Shown: positions 16,446-25,511, counted from the first letter of the stretch. The stretch: 64,000 nucleotides of DNA from Firmicutes bacterium UBA6806 (GCA_002452745.1 DKFC01000053.1:26184-90183), one strand, 5' to 3'. Numbers and translations: made by a program. Notes: generated by a model from the letters alone, not told the origin.

Positions 16446-17426
16446 ATGTTTACGTTTAATTATGCACAGGGGGCAACTTTGGTGAGTGTCTGGGGCGTTT
16501 GGCTCTTGGTTTTCGCCCTTCTCTTTGGATTCAATGAAGTCGCAAGGCGTTCAAAATGGATTGGTTTTTTCAGTTTTGTCGCACTGCCTGCTTTTCTGTC
16601 CATCCTTTGGTTTACAACACTAAAAGACACTACATACACAGACTGGTTTCATCTTGCAAAAGTCTATTCATCCACTGCTGGCTGTATTGGGTTCTGGTGC
16701 ATCAGGCATGTGAGATTTACCTCGAAGAAGACTGGGCGGGAGTGGCGTCTTTCAGATCAGAAATGGGCCCTCTGCTTTCCGCCGCTCATCTTGACCATCA
16801 ATATCCTAGAAGCAGTCATGCGCGACTTTGAAGTGGGTATGCACTATGCCAGTGGCGGCATCTTGGCAGACGAAGCCATGTATGTTCTCGGTGGTTCTTG
16901 GAACTACATGAACGGCATCGCCGGCCTCCTCAACATCATCGCCATAACTGGCTGGTTTGGCATCATCATTCGCAAGAAAACGCAAAAAGACAGCAGTATG
17001 GACATGCTCTGGCCTGATATGCTCTGGTTTTGGATTGTTGCCTATGACCTCTGGAATTTCGCCTATACCTATAACTGCCTGCCAGGTCATTCATGGTATT
17101 GCGGATTTGCACTTCTGTTAGCACCAACGCTTTGTGCTTTCACAGTGGGAAAAGGTGCATGGCTTCAGCACAGGGCTCAGACACTGGCTATTTGGTGCAT
17201 GTTCGCTCAAACATTCCCAATGTTTCAGGATCAAGGGGCATTTTCCGTGTCTTCCACGTACAACCCAACCATCATGTTCACTATAAGTTTTCTGGCACTT
17301 GCCTCAAATGTTGTTTTGGTGGCCTACATGATTTACAAAGCCACTAAGACAAAGCGAAATCCTTATCTTGGAGAGCTTTACACCGATCTTGCAAAATATG
17401 CAGAAGTAGCGGCAATGGGTGAGTAA
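16446..17426 (+). CDS. multispanning membrane protein, probably DUF5692
   Basis: A 326-residue integral membrane protein with about eight hydrophobic segments and unusually many Trp and Cys residues (for example CLPGHSWYCGFALLLAP). It begins with FNYAQGATLVSVWGVWLLVFALLFGFNE. I believe it belongs to the DUF5692 family, whose function is not known; that name is from memory. A GGGAGGA site precedes the ATG. Being first in an operon with hypB, an iron-sulfur flavoprotein and hypA, it may be a transporter or membrane anchor for the same process. Confidence 0.65.
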   Translation: MFTFNYAQGATLVSVWGVWLLVFALLFGFNEVARRSKWIGFFSFVALPAFLSILWFTTLKDTTYTDWFHLAKVYSSTAGCIGFWCIRHVRFTSKKTGREWRLSDQKWALCFPPLILTINILEAVMRDFEVGMHYASGGILADEAMYVLGGSWNYMNGIAGLLNIIAITGWFGIIIRKKTQKDSSMDMLWPDMLWFWIVAYDLWNFAYTYNCLPGHSWYCGFALLLAPTLCAFTVGKGAWLQHRAQTLAIWCMFAQTFPMFQDQGAFSVSSTYNPTIMFTISFLALASNVVLVAYMIYKATKTKRNPYLGELYTDLAKYAEVAAMGE

Positions 17427-17477
17427 TTTTATCAACTGCCACTTGTCATCTATAAATCACCTTAAAGGAGGCTATTC

Positions 17478-18149
17478 ATGAAACCGTACAAAATCATCGA
17501 AATCAAGGAAAGTGTCTTTGAAGACAACGATCAAAAGGCTCAAGCCCTTAGAAACGACCTAAAACTTGAAAGAACTTTTCTCTTAAACCTCATGTCCTCA
17601 CCGGGTTCTGGGAAAACCACCACCCTCGTAAAGACAATTGATTTTCTCAAAGACAGTCTGAACATGGGCATTATGGAAGCTGACATCGACTCAGATGTGG
17701 ATGCCAAGACCATCTCAGAAACAGGTGTCAAAGTGATTCAGCTGCACACTGGTGGCATGTGCCATTTAGATGCAGAAATGACACGTCAAGGACTGATGGG
17801 TCTTTCGGCAGAAGGTCTTGACCTCGTCGTCCTAGAAAACGTAGGCAACCTCGTATGCCCAGCAGAATTTGACACAGGCGCTTCAAAAAATGTCATGATT
17901 TTAAGTGTGCCAGAAGGTGATGACAAACCGCTAAAGTATCCGCTTATGTTCACAGTCTCTGACGTGGTTCTCATCAATAAAATTGATATGCTCCCATACT
18001 TTGACTTCGACGTTGACGCCGTTCGAGAAAGAGCTTTAAAGCTCAATCCAAATGTAAAGGTCATTCCAATTTCAGCACGCACTGGCGAGGGCATTGCTGA
18101 ATGGACTCACTGGTTGAAGGTAGAAGTTGAAAAGTGGCAGGACAAGTAG
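17478..18149 (+). CDS. hypB: nickel-insertion GTPase HypB
   Basis: A 223-residue SIMIBI-class GTPase that supplies nickel to [NiFe]-hydrogenase or related nickel enzymes together with HypA. Walker A is LMSSPGSGKTTTL (about 36-48). GGMCHLDAEM holds the conserved Cys-His metal site near residues 94-101, ENVGNLVCPAEFD is the second family signature, and NKID is the guanine-specificity motif (KIDML). The N-terminal His-rich or CxxCGC nickel store of some HypB proteins is absent. A strong AAAGGAGG site precedes it. It is 50 bases after the membrane protein gene and 42 bases before the flavoprotein gene. Confidence 0.93.
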   Translation: MKPYKIIEIKESVFEDNDQKAQALRNDLKLERTFLLNLMSSPGSGKTTTLVKTIDFLKDSLNMGIMEADIDSDVDAKTISETGVKVIQLHTGGMCHLDAEMTRQGLMGLSAEGLDLVVLENVGNLVCPAEFDTGASKNVMILSVPEGDDKPLKYPLMFTVSDVVLINKIDMLPYFDFDVDAVRERALKLNPNVKVIPISARTGEGIAEWTHWLKVEVEKWQDK

Positions 18150-18191
18150 TCATCTAATATAAGTTGAATGACAAAAAGGGGGAACTCACCA

Positions 18192-20861
18192 ATGGTGAAA
18201 AAAAATGTGTTGGCACTTGCCAATAAAATCAATGCTGGTCTTACTGGAGGAATCGTCAAGGTCAAGCCAACTGATCCTGAGTATAGGATACTCGAACCTG
18301 TTACCACAGACGAGATGGCGGCTGTGGCGCTTCATTTGGAAATTCGAAAACCCAAAAGCGTGGAAGAAGTGGCAGCCAAATGTGGCAAGTCACCAGAAGA
18401 AGTCGAAGCCATCTTCGAAAAAATGGCTATTGACGGTTCAATCAAATTTGAGCCTGAAAACGGCAAGAATATGTACTTTTTGGAACTCTATGTCCCAGGT
18501 GTCATGGAATACATGGTCGCCAATCGAGAAAACGTGGAAAAATACCCTGTTATCGCTGAATGCTTCGAAGAATACACGCGAAAACTAGGCCCTGTCCTCT
18601 CTGGAAATCTCCCTGTGGGCATGGGGGTCATGAGGGTTATTCCCATTGACACCGCCATTGAAGGCGATACGAAAAAGGCCACTTATGAAGAGATCACCTA
18701 CCTCTTGGAAAAGCACGATGTATTCTCTGTTGCAGACTGTGCTTGTAGAACCTCCATGCAAGTAATCGGAGAGGGTTGTGGCCATACCATAAGGGATATG
18801 TGCATCCAGCTCGGACCTGCTGCTGAATTCTACATCAAAACAGGTAGAGGCCGTGAAGTTACAAGAGAAGAGGCAATTCAAATATGTCGTCAAGCCGAAC
18901 GGGAGGGCATGGTTCACTCCATCCCAAACTTGTCAGGTCCAGGCAACGCCCTTGCCATCTGTAATTGCTGTGGCTGTTCCTGCTTTGGTCTCAGAAATGC
19001 AACCATGTACCGAAATCCTGACTTTTCAAGGTCAAATTATACAGCAGTGGTGGACAAAGACAAATGCGTGGCTTGTGGCGAATGCGTAGAAAACTGTCAG
19101 GTCAACGCCTTGACATTGGGTGAGAAACTCTGTGGTGATGAAAAGAGCTATGTAAAAATCGCCACTGACACGCCAAGAGATACAAAGTGGGGACCAGATA
19201 AGTGGAATCCCGACTACCGCACGCGCATATTTGTTGAAGAAAGTGGTACTAGCCCTTGTAAATCAGAATGTCCTGCGCATATAGGCATTCAAGGTTATAT
19301 CAAATTAGCATCCCAAGGCAGATACCGTGAAGCTCTCGAACTCATTAAGCAGGAAAATCCATTTCCAGCTGTTTGCGGCCGCATTTGCCCTCGAAAATGT
19401 GAGTCGGAGTGCACCCGTGGCGATATAGATGAACCACTGGCAATAGATGAGATCAAGAAGTTTATCGCCGATCAAGACATGAGCGCCTCCCATCGGTTTG
19501 TTCCAACTCAGAGCCCGATTCGTCCGGAAAAAATCGCCGTTATCGGCGCAGGGCCTGCGGGTCTCTCATGTGCTTATTACCTAGCAAAAGACGGCTATCC
19601 CGTAACGGTCTTCGAAAAACAATCCGTTCTCGGCGGTATGCTCACCTTAGGCATTCCATCCTTTAGACTTGGCAAGGAGGTCGTTCACTCAGAAATTGAC
19701 GTCCTCAGAGAGATGGGTGTTCAATTTAAATCGGGGATTGAAGTTGGCACAGATGTCACGCTTTCCGATTTAAGAGAGCAGGGCTATAAGGCCTTCTATC
19801 TGGCCATTGGCGCACAGGCAGGCAGAGGATTGGGCCTTGCAGACGAAGACCATAAAGACGTCTTAACTGGAGTTGAATTCCTGAGAGAAGTCAATCTCAA
19901 CAAACCCATCAAACTCGAGGGCAAGACTGTGGTCATAGGTGGTGGTAACGTTGCAATCGACGTCGCCAGAACCGCTTCTCGTGTAGGTGCCACAGAGACA
20001 AGCCTCTTTTGCCTCGAAAGCAGAGCTGAAATGCCAGCACTTGAAGAGGAAATCCAAGAGGCTCTATCCGAGGACATTAAAATCAACAATGGCTGGGGGC
20101 CAAAGCGCCTTGTCATTGAAAAGGGTGCTCTAAAAGGCATTGAGTTCACACGCTGTGTCTCTGTCACCGATTCAAAAGGCAAGTTCGCACCGGTCTTTGA
20201 TGAAGCTCAGACTCAATTTGTTGAAGCGAGTAAAGTGATTCTCTCAGTTGGACAAGGCATGGATTGGGGACATCTCCTTGAGGGCAGCAACATGAAGCTG
20301 AATCCAAATAGAACGCTGCAAGTGGACGGCATCACCTTCCAAACCTCCACTGAAGATGTATTCGCAGGTGGCGATGCCGTTACAGGGCCTAAGTTTGCAA
20401 TTGATGCCATCGCACTCGGCAAACAAGGGGCACTCTCCATTCACCGCTATGTGAACGACTACAGTTTAACACTCAATCGCAGGAGAGAGTATCACTCATT
20501 TGACAAACATACTTTAAATCTAGAAGGCTATGACCAAATCCCTCGTCAAAGGCCACTTCATGTGAATGGCAGTGAATCAAGGACAACGTTCACTGATTTG
20601 CGACAAACGTTCACAGAGGAACAAATGAAAAAAGAAACAGAACGATGTCTGGGCTGTGGGGCTACTATTGTCGATGAATTCCAGTGTGTTGGATGTGGTG
20701 TCTGCACTACCCGTTGCAAATTTGACGCAATCAAACTGGAAAGAAGATACGACAGCGCTGGGGTTGATTTTTCGGAAATGAAAATTCCCGTTATCAAACA
20801 CGCTGTTAAAAGACAGGGTAAAATTGCCGCCAAAAACATCAAACGCATTTTTAAATCATAA
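18192..20861 (+). CDS. multidomain iron-sulfur flavoprotein (GltD/NfnB-like core)
   Basis: About 889 residues from the ATG at 18192, which has a GGGGGAA site; an upstream in-frame ATG at 18168 lacks one. Order: a winged-helix-like N-terminus (about 30-90); a cysteine-rich domain with CACR near 182, DMC near 205 and ICNCCGCSCFG near 256; one 4Fe-4S motif CVACGECVENCQ near 292; a GltD-type N-terminal domain (CKSECPAHIGIQGYI ... CGRICPRKCESECTRGDI, about 355-425); FAD site IAVIGAGPAGLSCAYYL near 447; NAD(P) site VVIGGGNVAIDVART near 580; and a C-terminal CLGCG...CVGCGVCTTRC near 819-845. It should be a cytosolic NAD(P)H-linked electron-transfer enzyme. Flanking by hypB and hypA suggests a nickel partner or nickel cofactor; that is inference. 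Confidence 0.85.
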   Translation: MVKKNVLALANKINAGLTGGIVKVKPTDPEYRILEPVTTDEMAAVALHLEIRKPKSVEEVAAKCGKSPEEVEAIFEKMAIDGSIKFEPENGKNMYFLELYVPGVMEYMVANRENVEKYPVIAECFEEYTRKLGPVLSGNLPVGMGVMRVIPIDTAIEGDTKKATYEEITYLLEKHDVFSVADCACRTSMQVIGEGCGHTIRDMCIQLGPAAEFYIKTGRGREVTREEAIQICRQAEREGMVHSIPNLSGPGNALAICNCCGCSCFGLRNATMYRNPDFSRSNYTAVVDKDKCVACGECVENCQVNALTLGEKLCGDEKSYVKIATDTPRDTKWGPDKWNPDYRTRIFVEESGTSPCKSECPAHIGIQGYIKLASQGRYREALELIKQENPFPAVCGRICPRKCESECTRGDIDEPLAIDEIKKFIADQDMSASHRFVPTQSPIRPEKIAVIGAGPAGLSCAYYLAKDGYPVTVFEKQSVLGGMLTLGIPSFRLGKEVVHSEIDVLREMGVQFKSGIEVGTDVTLSDLREQGYKAFYLAIGAQAGRGLGLADEDHKDVLTGVEFLREVNLNKPIKLEGKTVVIGGGNVAIDVARTASRVGATETSLFCLESRAEMPALEEEIQEALSEDIKINNGWGPKRLVIEKGALKGIEFTRCVSVTDSKGKFAPVFDEAQTQFVEASKVILSVGQGMDWGHLLEGSNMKLNPNRTLQVDGITFQTSTEDVFAGGDAVTGPKFAIDAIALGKQGALSIHRYVNDYSLTLNRRREYHSFDKHTLNLEGYDQIPRQRPLHVNGSESRTTFTDLRQTFTEEQMKKETERCLGCGATIVDEFQCVGCGVCTTRCKFDAIKLERRYDSAGVDFSEMKIPVIKHAVKRQGKIAAKNIKRIFKS

Positions 20862-20899
20862 TCTCCTGTCTCCAAACTATTTTAGAAATTAGGTGAATT

Positions 20900-21241
20900 A
20901 TGCACGAACTTGGTATTTTGCTACAGGTCATCGAAAGGGTTGAAACGGTTGCCCGACAAAACGATGTCACTTCAATCCAAACACTGGTGCTCCAAATTGG
21001 AGAACTATCTTCCATGATTCCAAGATATGTGGAAGCCTGTTATCCTGCTGCCATCGAAGGCACGCTACTTGGGGACTCTGAACTGGTCATAGAGATTCTG
21101 CCTGGAAATGGACGATGCCGCAGCTGCGGTGCCGTTTACAACCTTCTCTCAGAAAAAAACCACTGTCCCAAATGTGACAGCGGCGATTTTCTAGTTCTCA
21201 GCGGCAAGGAATTTAATATTAAGGAAATTGTAGCTTACTAA
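20900..21241 (+). CDS. hypA: nickel-delivery metallochaperone HypA
   Basis: A 113-residue HypA/HybF protein. It begins MHELGIL, keeping the His2-Glu3 nickel site at the N-terminus, and has the zinc-binding pairs CRSCG and CPKCDSGDF near residues 74-95. It donates nickel to an apo-enzyme with HypB. Typical length. It is 38 bases after the flavoprotein gene and is the last gene before a strong bidirectional terminator, so the unit is membrane protein-hypB-flavoprotein-hypA. Confidence 0.93.
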   Translation: MHELGILLQVIERVETVARQNDVTSIQTLVLQIGELSSMIPRYVEACYPAAIEGTLLGDSELVIEILPGNGRCRSCGAVYNLLSEKNHCPKCDSGDFLVLSGKEFNIKEIVAY

Positions 21242-21285
21242 AAAACATCCGCCAATCAACTTATCACACGATTGGCGGATGTTTT
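21242..21285. terminator. bidirectional terminator between hypA and cbiO
   Basis: Perfect 16-base stem (AAAACATCCGCCAATC / GATTGGCGGATGTTTT) between two converging operons. Confidence 0.9.
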
Positions 21286-21413
21286 AACCTGTATTATCTT
21301 ATAATTAGAGTACAGCTATTGCCTTGAATTTAAGTACAGCTGCATAAAGCTCTGCCGACTGGTGCAGTTTGTCTTCTTTTAAATATTGCTCTCCACTAAA
21401 TGTTGCTCTCCAC

Positions 21414-22196
21414 CTAATTATGATCGTGAAAATGCCTGTGGCTTCCACTTCCATGAACATGATAATAAGCATCGACCAAGTTTACCTCTTTTAAGAGCTC
21501 CGTCTGCTCCAAAACTTTTTCAGTGGGCATATCTGCCACAATGGTATGTGTTTCGTCAAACAAAATTGCCCTCGTTGAAACTTCATGCACCAATTCTAGA
21601 TTGTGAGTGGACAAAATCAGCGTCTTGCCAGAGGCGTGAAGTCGCCTTAGAAATGCCACCAACCATCGCTGTGCCTTAGGATCAAGTCCATTCATCGGCT
21701 CGTCAAGTACAATGATATCTGGATTTAGTGACAGGATGCAGGCAATCGAAACCTTCTTTTTTTCACCGCCACTGAGATGATAGGGCACTCTCTCCTTCAA
21801 CGCTTCAAGCTCTAGCAATTTGAGGCAGTCCATCACTCTTTTATGAACCACTTCTTCTTCCAGTCCCATCTGTCTCGGCCCAAAGGCGATTTCATCATAG
21901 ACATTGGCGCAGAAGAGCTGTGTCTCTGCATTTTGAAACACAAATCCCACCCTTTGATGCAATTTCTTTGAAAATTGATTGTCTTGTAGTTTTTTAGATG
22001 TAATCTCAATCCCATCAAAATAGTAGTTCCCGCTGTCAGGGGTAATGATGCCGTTTATCAATTTAAGCAGTGTAGATTTTCCTGATCCATTAGCACCCAT
22101 CAGTGCAACCGCTTCACCGCGTTCTATTTTTAAAGTAACATCCCTCAGTGCAGGTGATGCCGAGTAGGCATAATTTACATTTTGCAGTTCTATCAT
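21414..22196 (-). CDS. cbiO: cobalt/nickel ECF transporter ATPase (CbiO/NikO)
   Basis: A 260-residue ABC ATPase: Walker A GANGSGKSTLL (about 34-44), Q-loop VFQNAETQLF, signature LSGGEKKKVSIA, Walker B IIVLDEPMNGLD. The last residues form a His-rich tail (VHGSGSHRHFHDHN), likely to bind transition metal. It energises import by the adjacent CbiQ and CbiM. Placement directly opposite hypB/hypA favours nickel over cobalt, but the two cannot be told apart from sequence alone. Confidence 0.9.
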   Translation of the reverse strand: MIELQNVNYAYSASPALRDVTLKIERGEAVALMGANGSGKSTLLKLINGIITPDSGNYYFDGIEITSKKLQDNQFSKKLHQRVGFVFQNAETQLFCANVYDEIAFGPRQMGLEEEVVHKRVMDCLKLLELEALKERVPYHLSGGEKKKVSIACILSLNPDIIVLDEPMNGLDPKAQRWLVAFLRRLHASGKTLILSTHNLELVHEVSTRAILFDETHTIVADMPTEKVLEQTELLKEVNLVDAYYHVHGSGSHRHFHDHN

Positions 22197-22301
22197 TTGA
22201 TTTATAGCTCCCTTTCAAAATCTAATGGCTTTGCCGTATTCAATTGCCTAAAAAGGTCTAAAAGACTGTAAAATCACATTATTGCACAAGTAGCCGACCC
22301 T

Positions 22302-23183
22302 CTACGATAGGTAAAAAAACAAGCCAAAAAATCCAATGGTTATAACTAAATAGATATAGTCTTTTACTCCCATGCCTTTGCTCTTAAGTGCTGAATATTC
22401 GCCTGTATACCCTCTGCAAATCATAGCTTGATGCATCTCTTCTGCCATTTCTCCCGATCTTAGGAAAAGCGTGCCCGCAATACCCGCCAAAGACGTGTAC
22501 TTCTTCGAATTTCGCCCCACTGATCTCATTTTTAATGCATAAAACATCTCCAGTGCAAATTCTCCAAGTAAATACATGTACTTAATCGCAATGTCCAAAA
22601 TAAATATAAACAGCTCAGGAAAATGAAATCTCCTGAGCGCACCTGTTATTTCATGCCACTTTGATGTCTGGGAAAGCCATGCCATCAATGTCACCGTGCA
22701 AAAGACCTTTGAAGTTATCATAACGGCACTATACGAACTGCCCATCCAGAGAGAGGGCATCATGACAATTCCCGTAATCAGTGTCATGCTCAGACTGATT
22801 CGAATCACGCGCATGATGGTTCTGCCCTCAAGGGTACTCAGAACCACCAGCAAGTAAACGCCCACAATTCGCACAAATCCAAAACTCTTTGTCATAGACA
22901 ACAGTAAAATCATCAGCATGATTTCCAAAATCCTAAAAGACATGTTAAACGTCTGCTTTGAACCCTCCTGCATCTTGATCTTAGAGATTAATTGAATCAG
23001 GGTTAAAATACTCTTTTCGATAAAAGTATCCTTGTCTTTTAATGGCGAATACGCCTCCTGCTCTCTTAACCACTCTGGAAACATATCACAAGCCTCATCA
23101 ACTCTGTCATGCTCACTCTTTCCACCATGATTGCCTGATGCTCCCTGAACCAACTGCGCATTTGAACTATGCATGTTTAACAC
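22302..23183 (-). CDS. cbiQ: cobalt/nickel ECF transporter membrane subunit (CbiQ/NikQ)
   Basis: Up to 293 residues. A coupling protein with four to five transmembrane segments and the two Ala-Arg-Gly-type cytoplasmic motifs of the family (KMRSVGRNSKKY and MICRGYTGEY near residues 230 and 263). The start is uncertain: the frame opens at 23183, overlapping cbiM by 17 bases, but an ATG at 23084 has a GAGG site and would remove a His/Asn-rich 33-residue extension. It links CbiM to the CbiO ATPase. Confidence 0.85.
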   Translation of the reverse strand: MLNMHSSNAQLVQGASGNHGGKSEHDRVDEACDMFPEWLREQEAYSPLKDKDTFIEKSILTLIQLISKIKMQEGSKQTFNMSFRILEIMLMILLLSMTKSFGFVRIVGVYLLVVLSTLEGRTIMRVIRISLSMTLITGIVMMPSLWMGSSYSAVMITSKVFCTVTLMAWLSQTSKWHEITGALRRFHFPELFIFILDIAIKYMYLLGEFALEMFYALKMRSVGRNSKKYTSLAGIAGTLFLRSGEMAEEMHQAMICRGYTGEYSALKSKGMGVKDYIYLVITIGFFGLFFYLS

Positions 23184-24144
23184 CCATCAATTTAAATACA
23201 ATAATGAGAAGCGATGCACCTGCCACCGCCGAGAGGACATATCCAATAATTTCTGGCAGTCCGCCTATGGTATAATCCGGCATCATGGCATTAAAACCAA
23301 ATCCCTCTGCCATACCATGCGGGGTATAGCCAAGGGTTTCCCCCTGTGAGACAACCTGATGGATTTCATCTGACCCCCACTCACCCCATGCTGTTCCCGA
23401 AGCAATCAGTCCAAGTGGCGTCAAGCAGATAAGGAGGACAACAAGCGCCATGATACTGTTTGGACGCTCTCTTTTTCCCTCGTAGAGAGTTCCCGGCGAC
23501 ACGCGCCTTATATAGGCGATAATCGCAAGTGTAAATACTGCTTCCACAACGCCAGCCATGAGGATATGTGGGATCATCATAGCTGGAATTGACACAGACA
23601 GCGGATACGGACAATAAAGTGCCTGTCCAAGTGCATCTTTGAACAAAAGTGGCTGAATTCCAAATTCGACAGCAGTCAAAAATGCCGCCACGTTTATGCC
23701 AATATAAGACCCTATGAGAATTCCAAGTGACTCCCCTGATGGCGAGTTTAATTTTGATTTTATAAATGAATAGATATAATACCCTGTAAATGGCAAGATA
23801 AATGCCATGTTAAAGCAGTTTGCTCCAAAGGCCAATATGCCTCCATCCCCAAATAGAACTGCCTGTATGAATAAGGCCACTGTGACGCTTAGGCAAGCCG
23901 CATAAGGCCCAATTAGAATGGCAAGAAGCGTGCCTCCAACTGCGTGTCCTGTGGTTCCCCCTGGAAGCGGCACATTAAACATCATCATCAAAAACGAAAA
24001 GGCAGCTCCAACGCCGAGCATGGGGAGTTTTTCTCTTGGAATCTCCTCTTGAACCTTCTTGACAGCTTTTTTCCATACTGGCACCATTGCTGCTCCCATG
24101 ACAGCACAGGTGGTTGGACTCAAATAATTATCTGGTATATGCAT
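23167..24144 (-). CDS. cbiM: cobalt/nickel substrate-binding subunit CbiM/NikM fused to PDGLE domain
   Basis: A 325-residue membrane protein starting MHIPDNYL, where the free N-terminus and His2 form the metal site of the CbiM/NikM family. Residues 1-210 are the seven-helix S component (GGTTGHAVGG near 63-72). After a cytoplasmic loop (GTLYEGKRERPN) the last 100 residues contain a long extracytoplasmic loop and a final helix, as in the PDGLE (NikN/CbiN-like) domain, so the two are fused. It captures Ni2+ or Co2+ for the CbiQ/CbiO module. Confidence 0.9.
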   Translation of the reverse strand: MHIPDNYLSPTTCAVMGAAMVPVWKKAVKKVQEEIPREKLPMLGVGAAFSFLMMMFNVPLPGGTTGHAVGGTLLAILIGPYAACLSVTVALFIQAVLFGDGGILAFGANCFNMAFILPFTGYYIYSFIKSKLNSPSGESLGILIGSYIGINVAAFLTAVEFGIQPLLFKDALGQALYCPYPLSVSIPAMMIPHILMAGVVEAVFTLAIIAYIRRVSPGTLYEGKRERPNSIMALVVLLICLTPLGLIASGTAWGEWGSDEIHQVVSQGETLGYTPHGMAEGFGFNAMMPDYTIGGLPEIIGYVLSAVAGASLLIIVFKLMGVKHA

Positions 24145-24193
24145 TGATATTTCACCCTTCCTTATTACAACTTTTCCTCTAAACCAATTCTGT

Positions 24194-24931
24194 CTATACC
24201 TTCACTCGTTTATTTTCACTTGACTTTATGACATCCCATTCCTCTCTGAGAATGCCATAGCTAATCGAATCATAATATTGGCCCTCGACGATTCTGGCTT
24301 TTCTGTATACTGCCTCTTTGACAAATCCGAGTTTCTCAGCGAGATGCATCATCCGAAAATTGCCTGACCATGTTGTGAGTCCCAGCCTTGCCAGTTCTGG
24401 CATCTGAGTAAATAGTTCCTCTGTCCACAGAGTCAGTGCCCTGTATCCGATTCCATGACCCCAGTAGTTTTCATTGAAAATTACAACGCCAATTTCAAGC
24501 CAAAGCGTCTCTTGTGATTTCCAGTACCAACTGACTTGTCCAATAAGTTCATCTGTCTCTCTGTTCACAATCATCTTCTTCTGTGGATAAGGGTTTTCTT
24601 CGCCATTTAAAAACGCCCGCCTCAAATACTCTACAAATTCCGTCAACTCAGTCTCCGATTTTCTGCCATAATATGGCCCGTTAAATTGATGAAATTCTCG
24701 GTTGGGATGAAACCAGAACACGTAACAATCCAAGTCACTTTGCATGAGATTTCTAATCTCGATTTCAATGGGCTTATCTGCATTGGCATCTTCTAAAGTG
24801 TTCGCTTTTTCAGGTGCTCTTGTCTGTGCTCCCGTCTGTGCTCCCATACTTCTCTTTGTCTGCGCTTTCGTGTTCAACTCTGCATGCGTCTTCCCATATG
24901 ACTTTTTACATGCCTCTGACTGTGCTTTCAT
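24194..24931 (-). CDS. GNAT family acetyltransferase with repetitive N-terminus
   Basis: About 245 residues from the ATG at 24931, preceded by AGGAGG; the in-frame GTG at 24958 overlaps that site. The first 55 residues are low-complexity (KAQTKRSMGAQTGAQTRAPEK) and encoded by tandem 12-base repeats. From about residue 58 a RimJ/RimL-type GNAT domain follows, with LEIGVVIFNENYWGHGIGYRAL (acetyl-CoA loop) and FRMMHLAEKLGF. It would acetylate a protein N-terminus, amine or small molecule. It lies 49 bases upstream of cbiM on the same strand and may share its transcript, perhaps by chance. Confidence 0.8.
   Translation of the reverse strand: MKAQSEACKKSYGKTHAELNTKAQTKRSMGAQTGAQTRAPEKANTLEDANADKPIEIEIRNLMQSDLDCYVFWFHPNREFHQFNGPYYGRKSETELTEFVEYLRRAFLNGEENPYPQKKMIVNRETDELIGQVSWYWKSQETLWLEIGVVIFNENYWGHGIGYRALTLWTEELFTQMPELARLGLTTWSGNFRMMHLAEKLGFVKEAVYRKARIVEGQYYDSISYGILREEWDVIKSSENKRVKV
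24822..24845. repeat. tandem 12-bp repeat inside GNAT gene
   Basis: Two exact copies of GTCTGTGCTCCC (24822-24833, 24834-24845), with a degenerate third at 24858-24869. They encode a repeating Gly-Ala-Gln-Thr on the minus strand, so copy-number change keeps the frame. Confidence 0.8.
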
Positions 24932-25121
24932 CGCTCTCCTCCTATCCGTAATCGCCACTTTTAAACATCGGTTTACCCCATCCGTTCAGTAGGAGAGAAG
25001 CCCTGTAAAAATAGGGTGTTTACTCCCCTTGTTCAGTTTAATCCAACTGGCTAATTTCGTCAAGAAATGGGCGGAAAAGTTGAGTTGTCAGAAAATACGC
25101 ATAATATATCTTATATTATAT

Positions 25122-25150
25122 TTGACAGACATCTAAATATATGTTAGAAT
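25122..25150 (+). promoter_or_regulatory. promoter of cold-shock gene with long leader
   Basis: TTGACA (25122-25127), a 17-base spacer and TAGAAT (25145-25150), with an extended TG at 25142-25143. The transcript would begin near 25157, leaving about 124 untranslated bases before the ATG, as is usual for cold-shock mRNAs whose leaders respond to temperature. The rest of the 24932-25280 gap shows nothing else I can assign. Confidence 0.75.
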
Positions 25151-25280
25151 AAGTCATTGCTTAAAGTTTGGTAGTGAAAAATTTTAATGGATATTTTTTT
25201 ATTGTATTGTAAAAGTATTGTCCTAATTAAAGTTATTTGTTGCAAAAATTAAGACTAAAAAAAATTAGGAGGTACACGTT

Positions 25281-25484
25281 ATGATGAACGGTACAGTAAA
25301 ATGGTTTAACTCAGATAAAGGTTTTGGCTTTATTACAGGAGAAGACGGAAGAGACGTTTTCGCACATTACTCACAAATCAACTCTGACGGATTTAGATCT
25401 TTAGAAGAAGGCCAAGAAGTAACTTTCGAAGTTGCTCAAGGCGCTAAAGGTCCTCAAGCTGAAAACATTAATGTTGTAAGATAG
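25281..25484 (+). CDS. cold-shock protein, CspA family
   Basis: A 67-residue single-stranded nucleic-acid-binding protein of the OB fold. RNP1 is KGFGFI (residues 14-19) and RNP2 is VFAHY (about 26-30), with WFN before RNP1. It acts as an RNA chaperone. An AGGAGG site precedes tandem ATG codons; either could initiate. It has a strong own promoter and terminator and is monocistronic. Confidence 0.95.
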   Translation: MMNGTVKWFNSDKGFGFITGEDGRDVFAHYSQINSDGFRSLEEGQEVTFEVAQGAKGPQAENINVVR

Positions 25485-25511
25485 TTAATATTTAGGGCTA
25501 ACCTATTAAAA

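Noticed and set aside
24932..25280. Cobalamin or NiCo riboswitch controlling cbiM
   Set aside because: I could not find the cobalamin box or the NiCo core; the gap is explained by the cold-shock promoter and leader.
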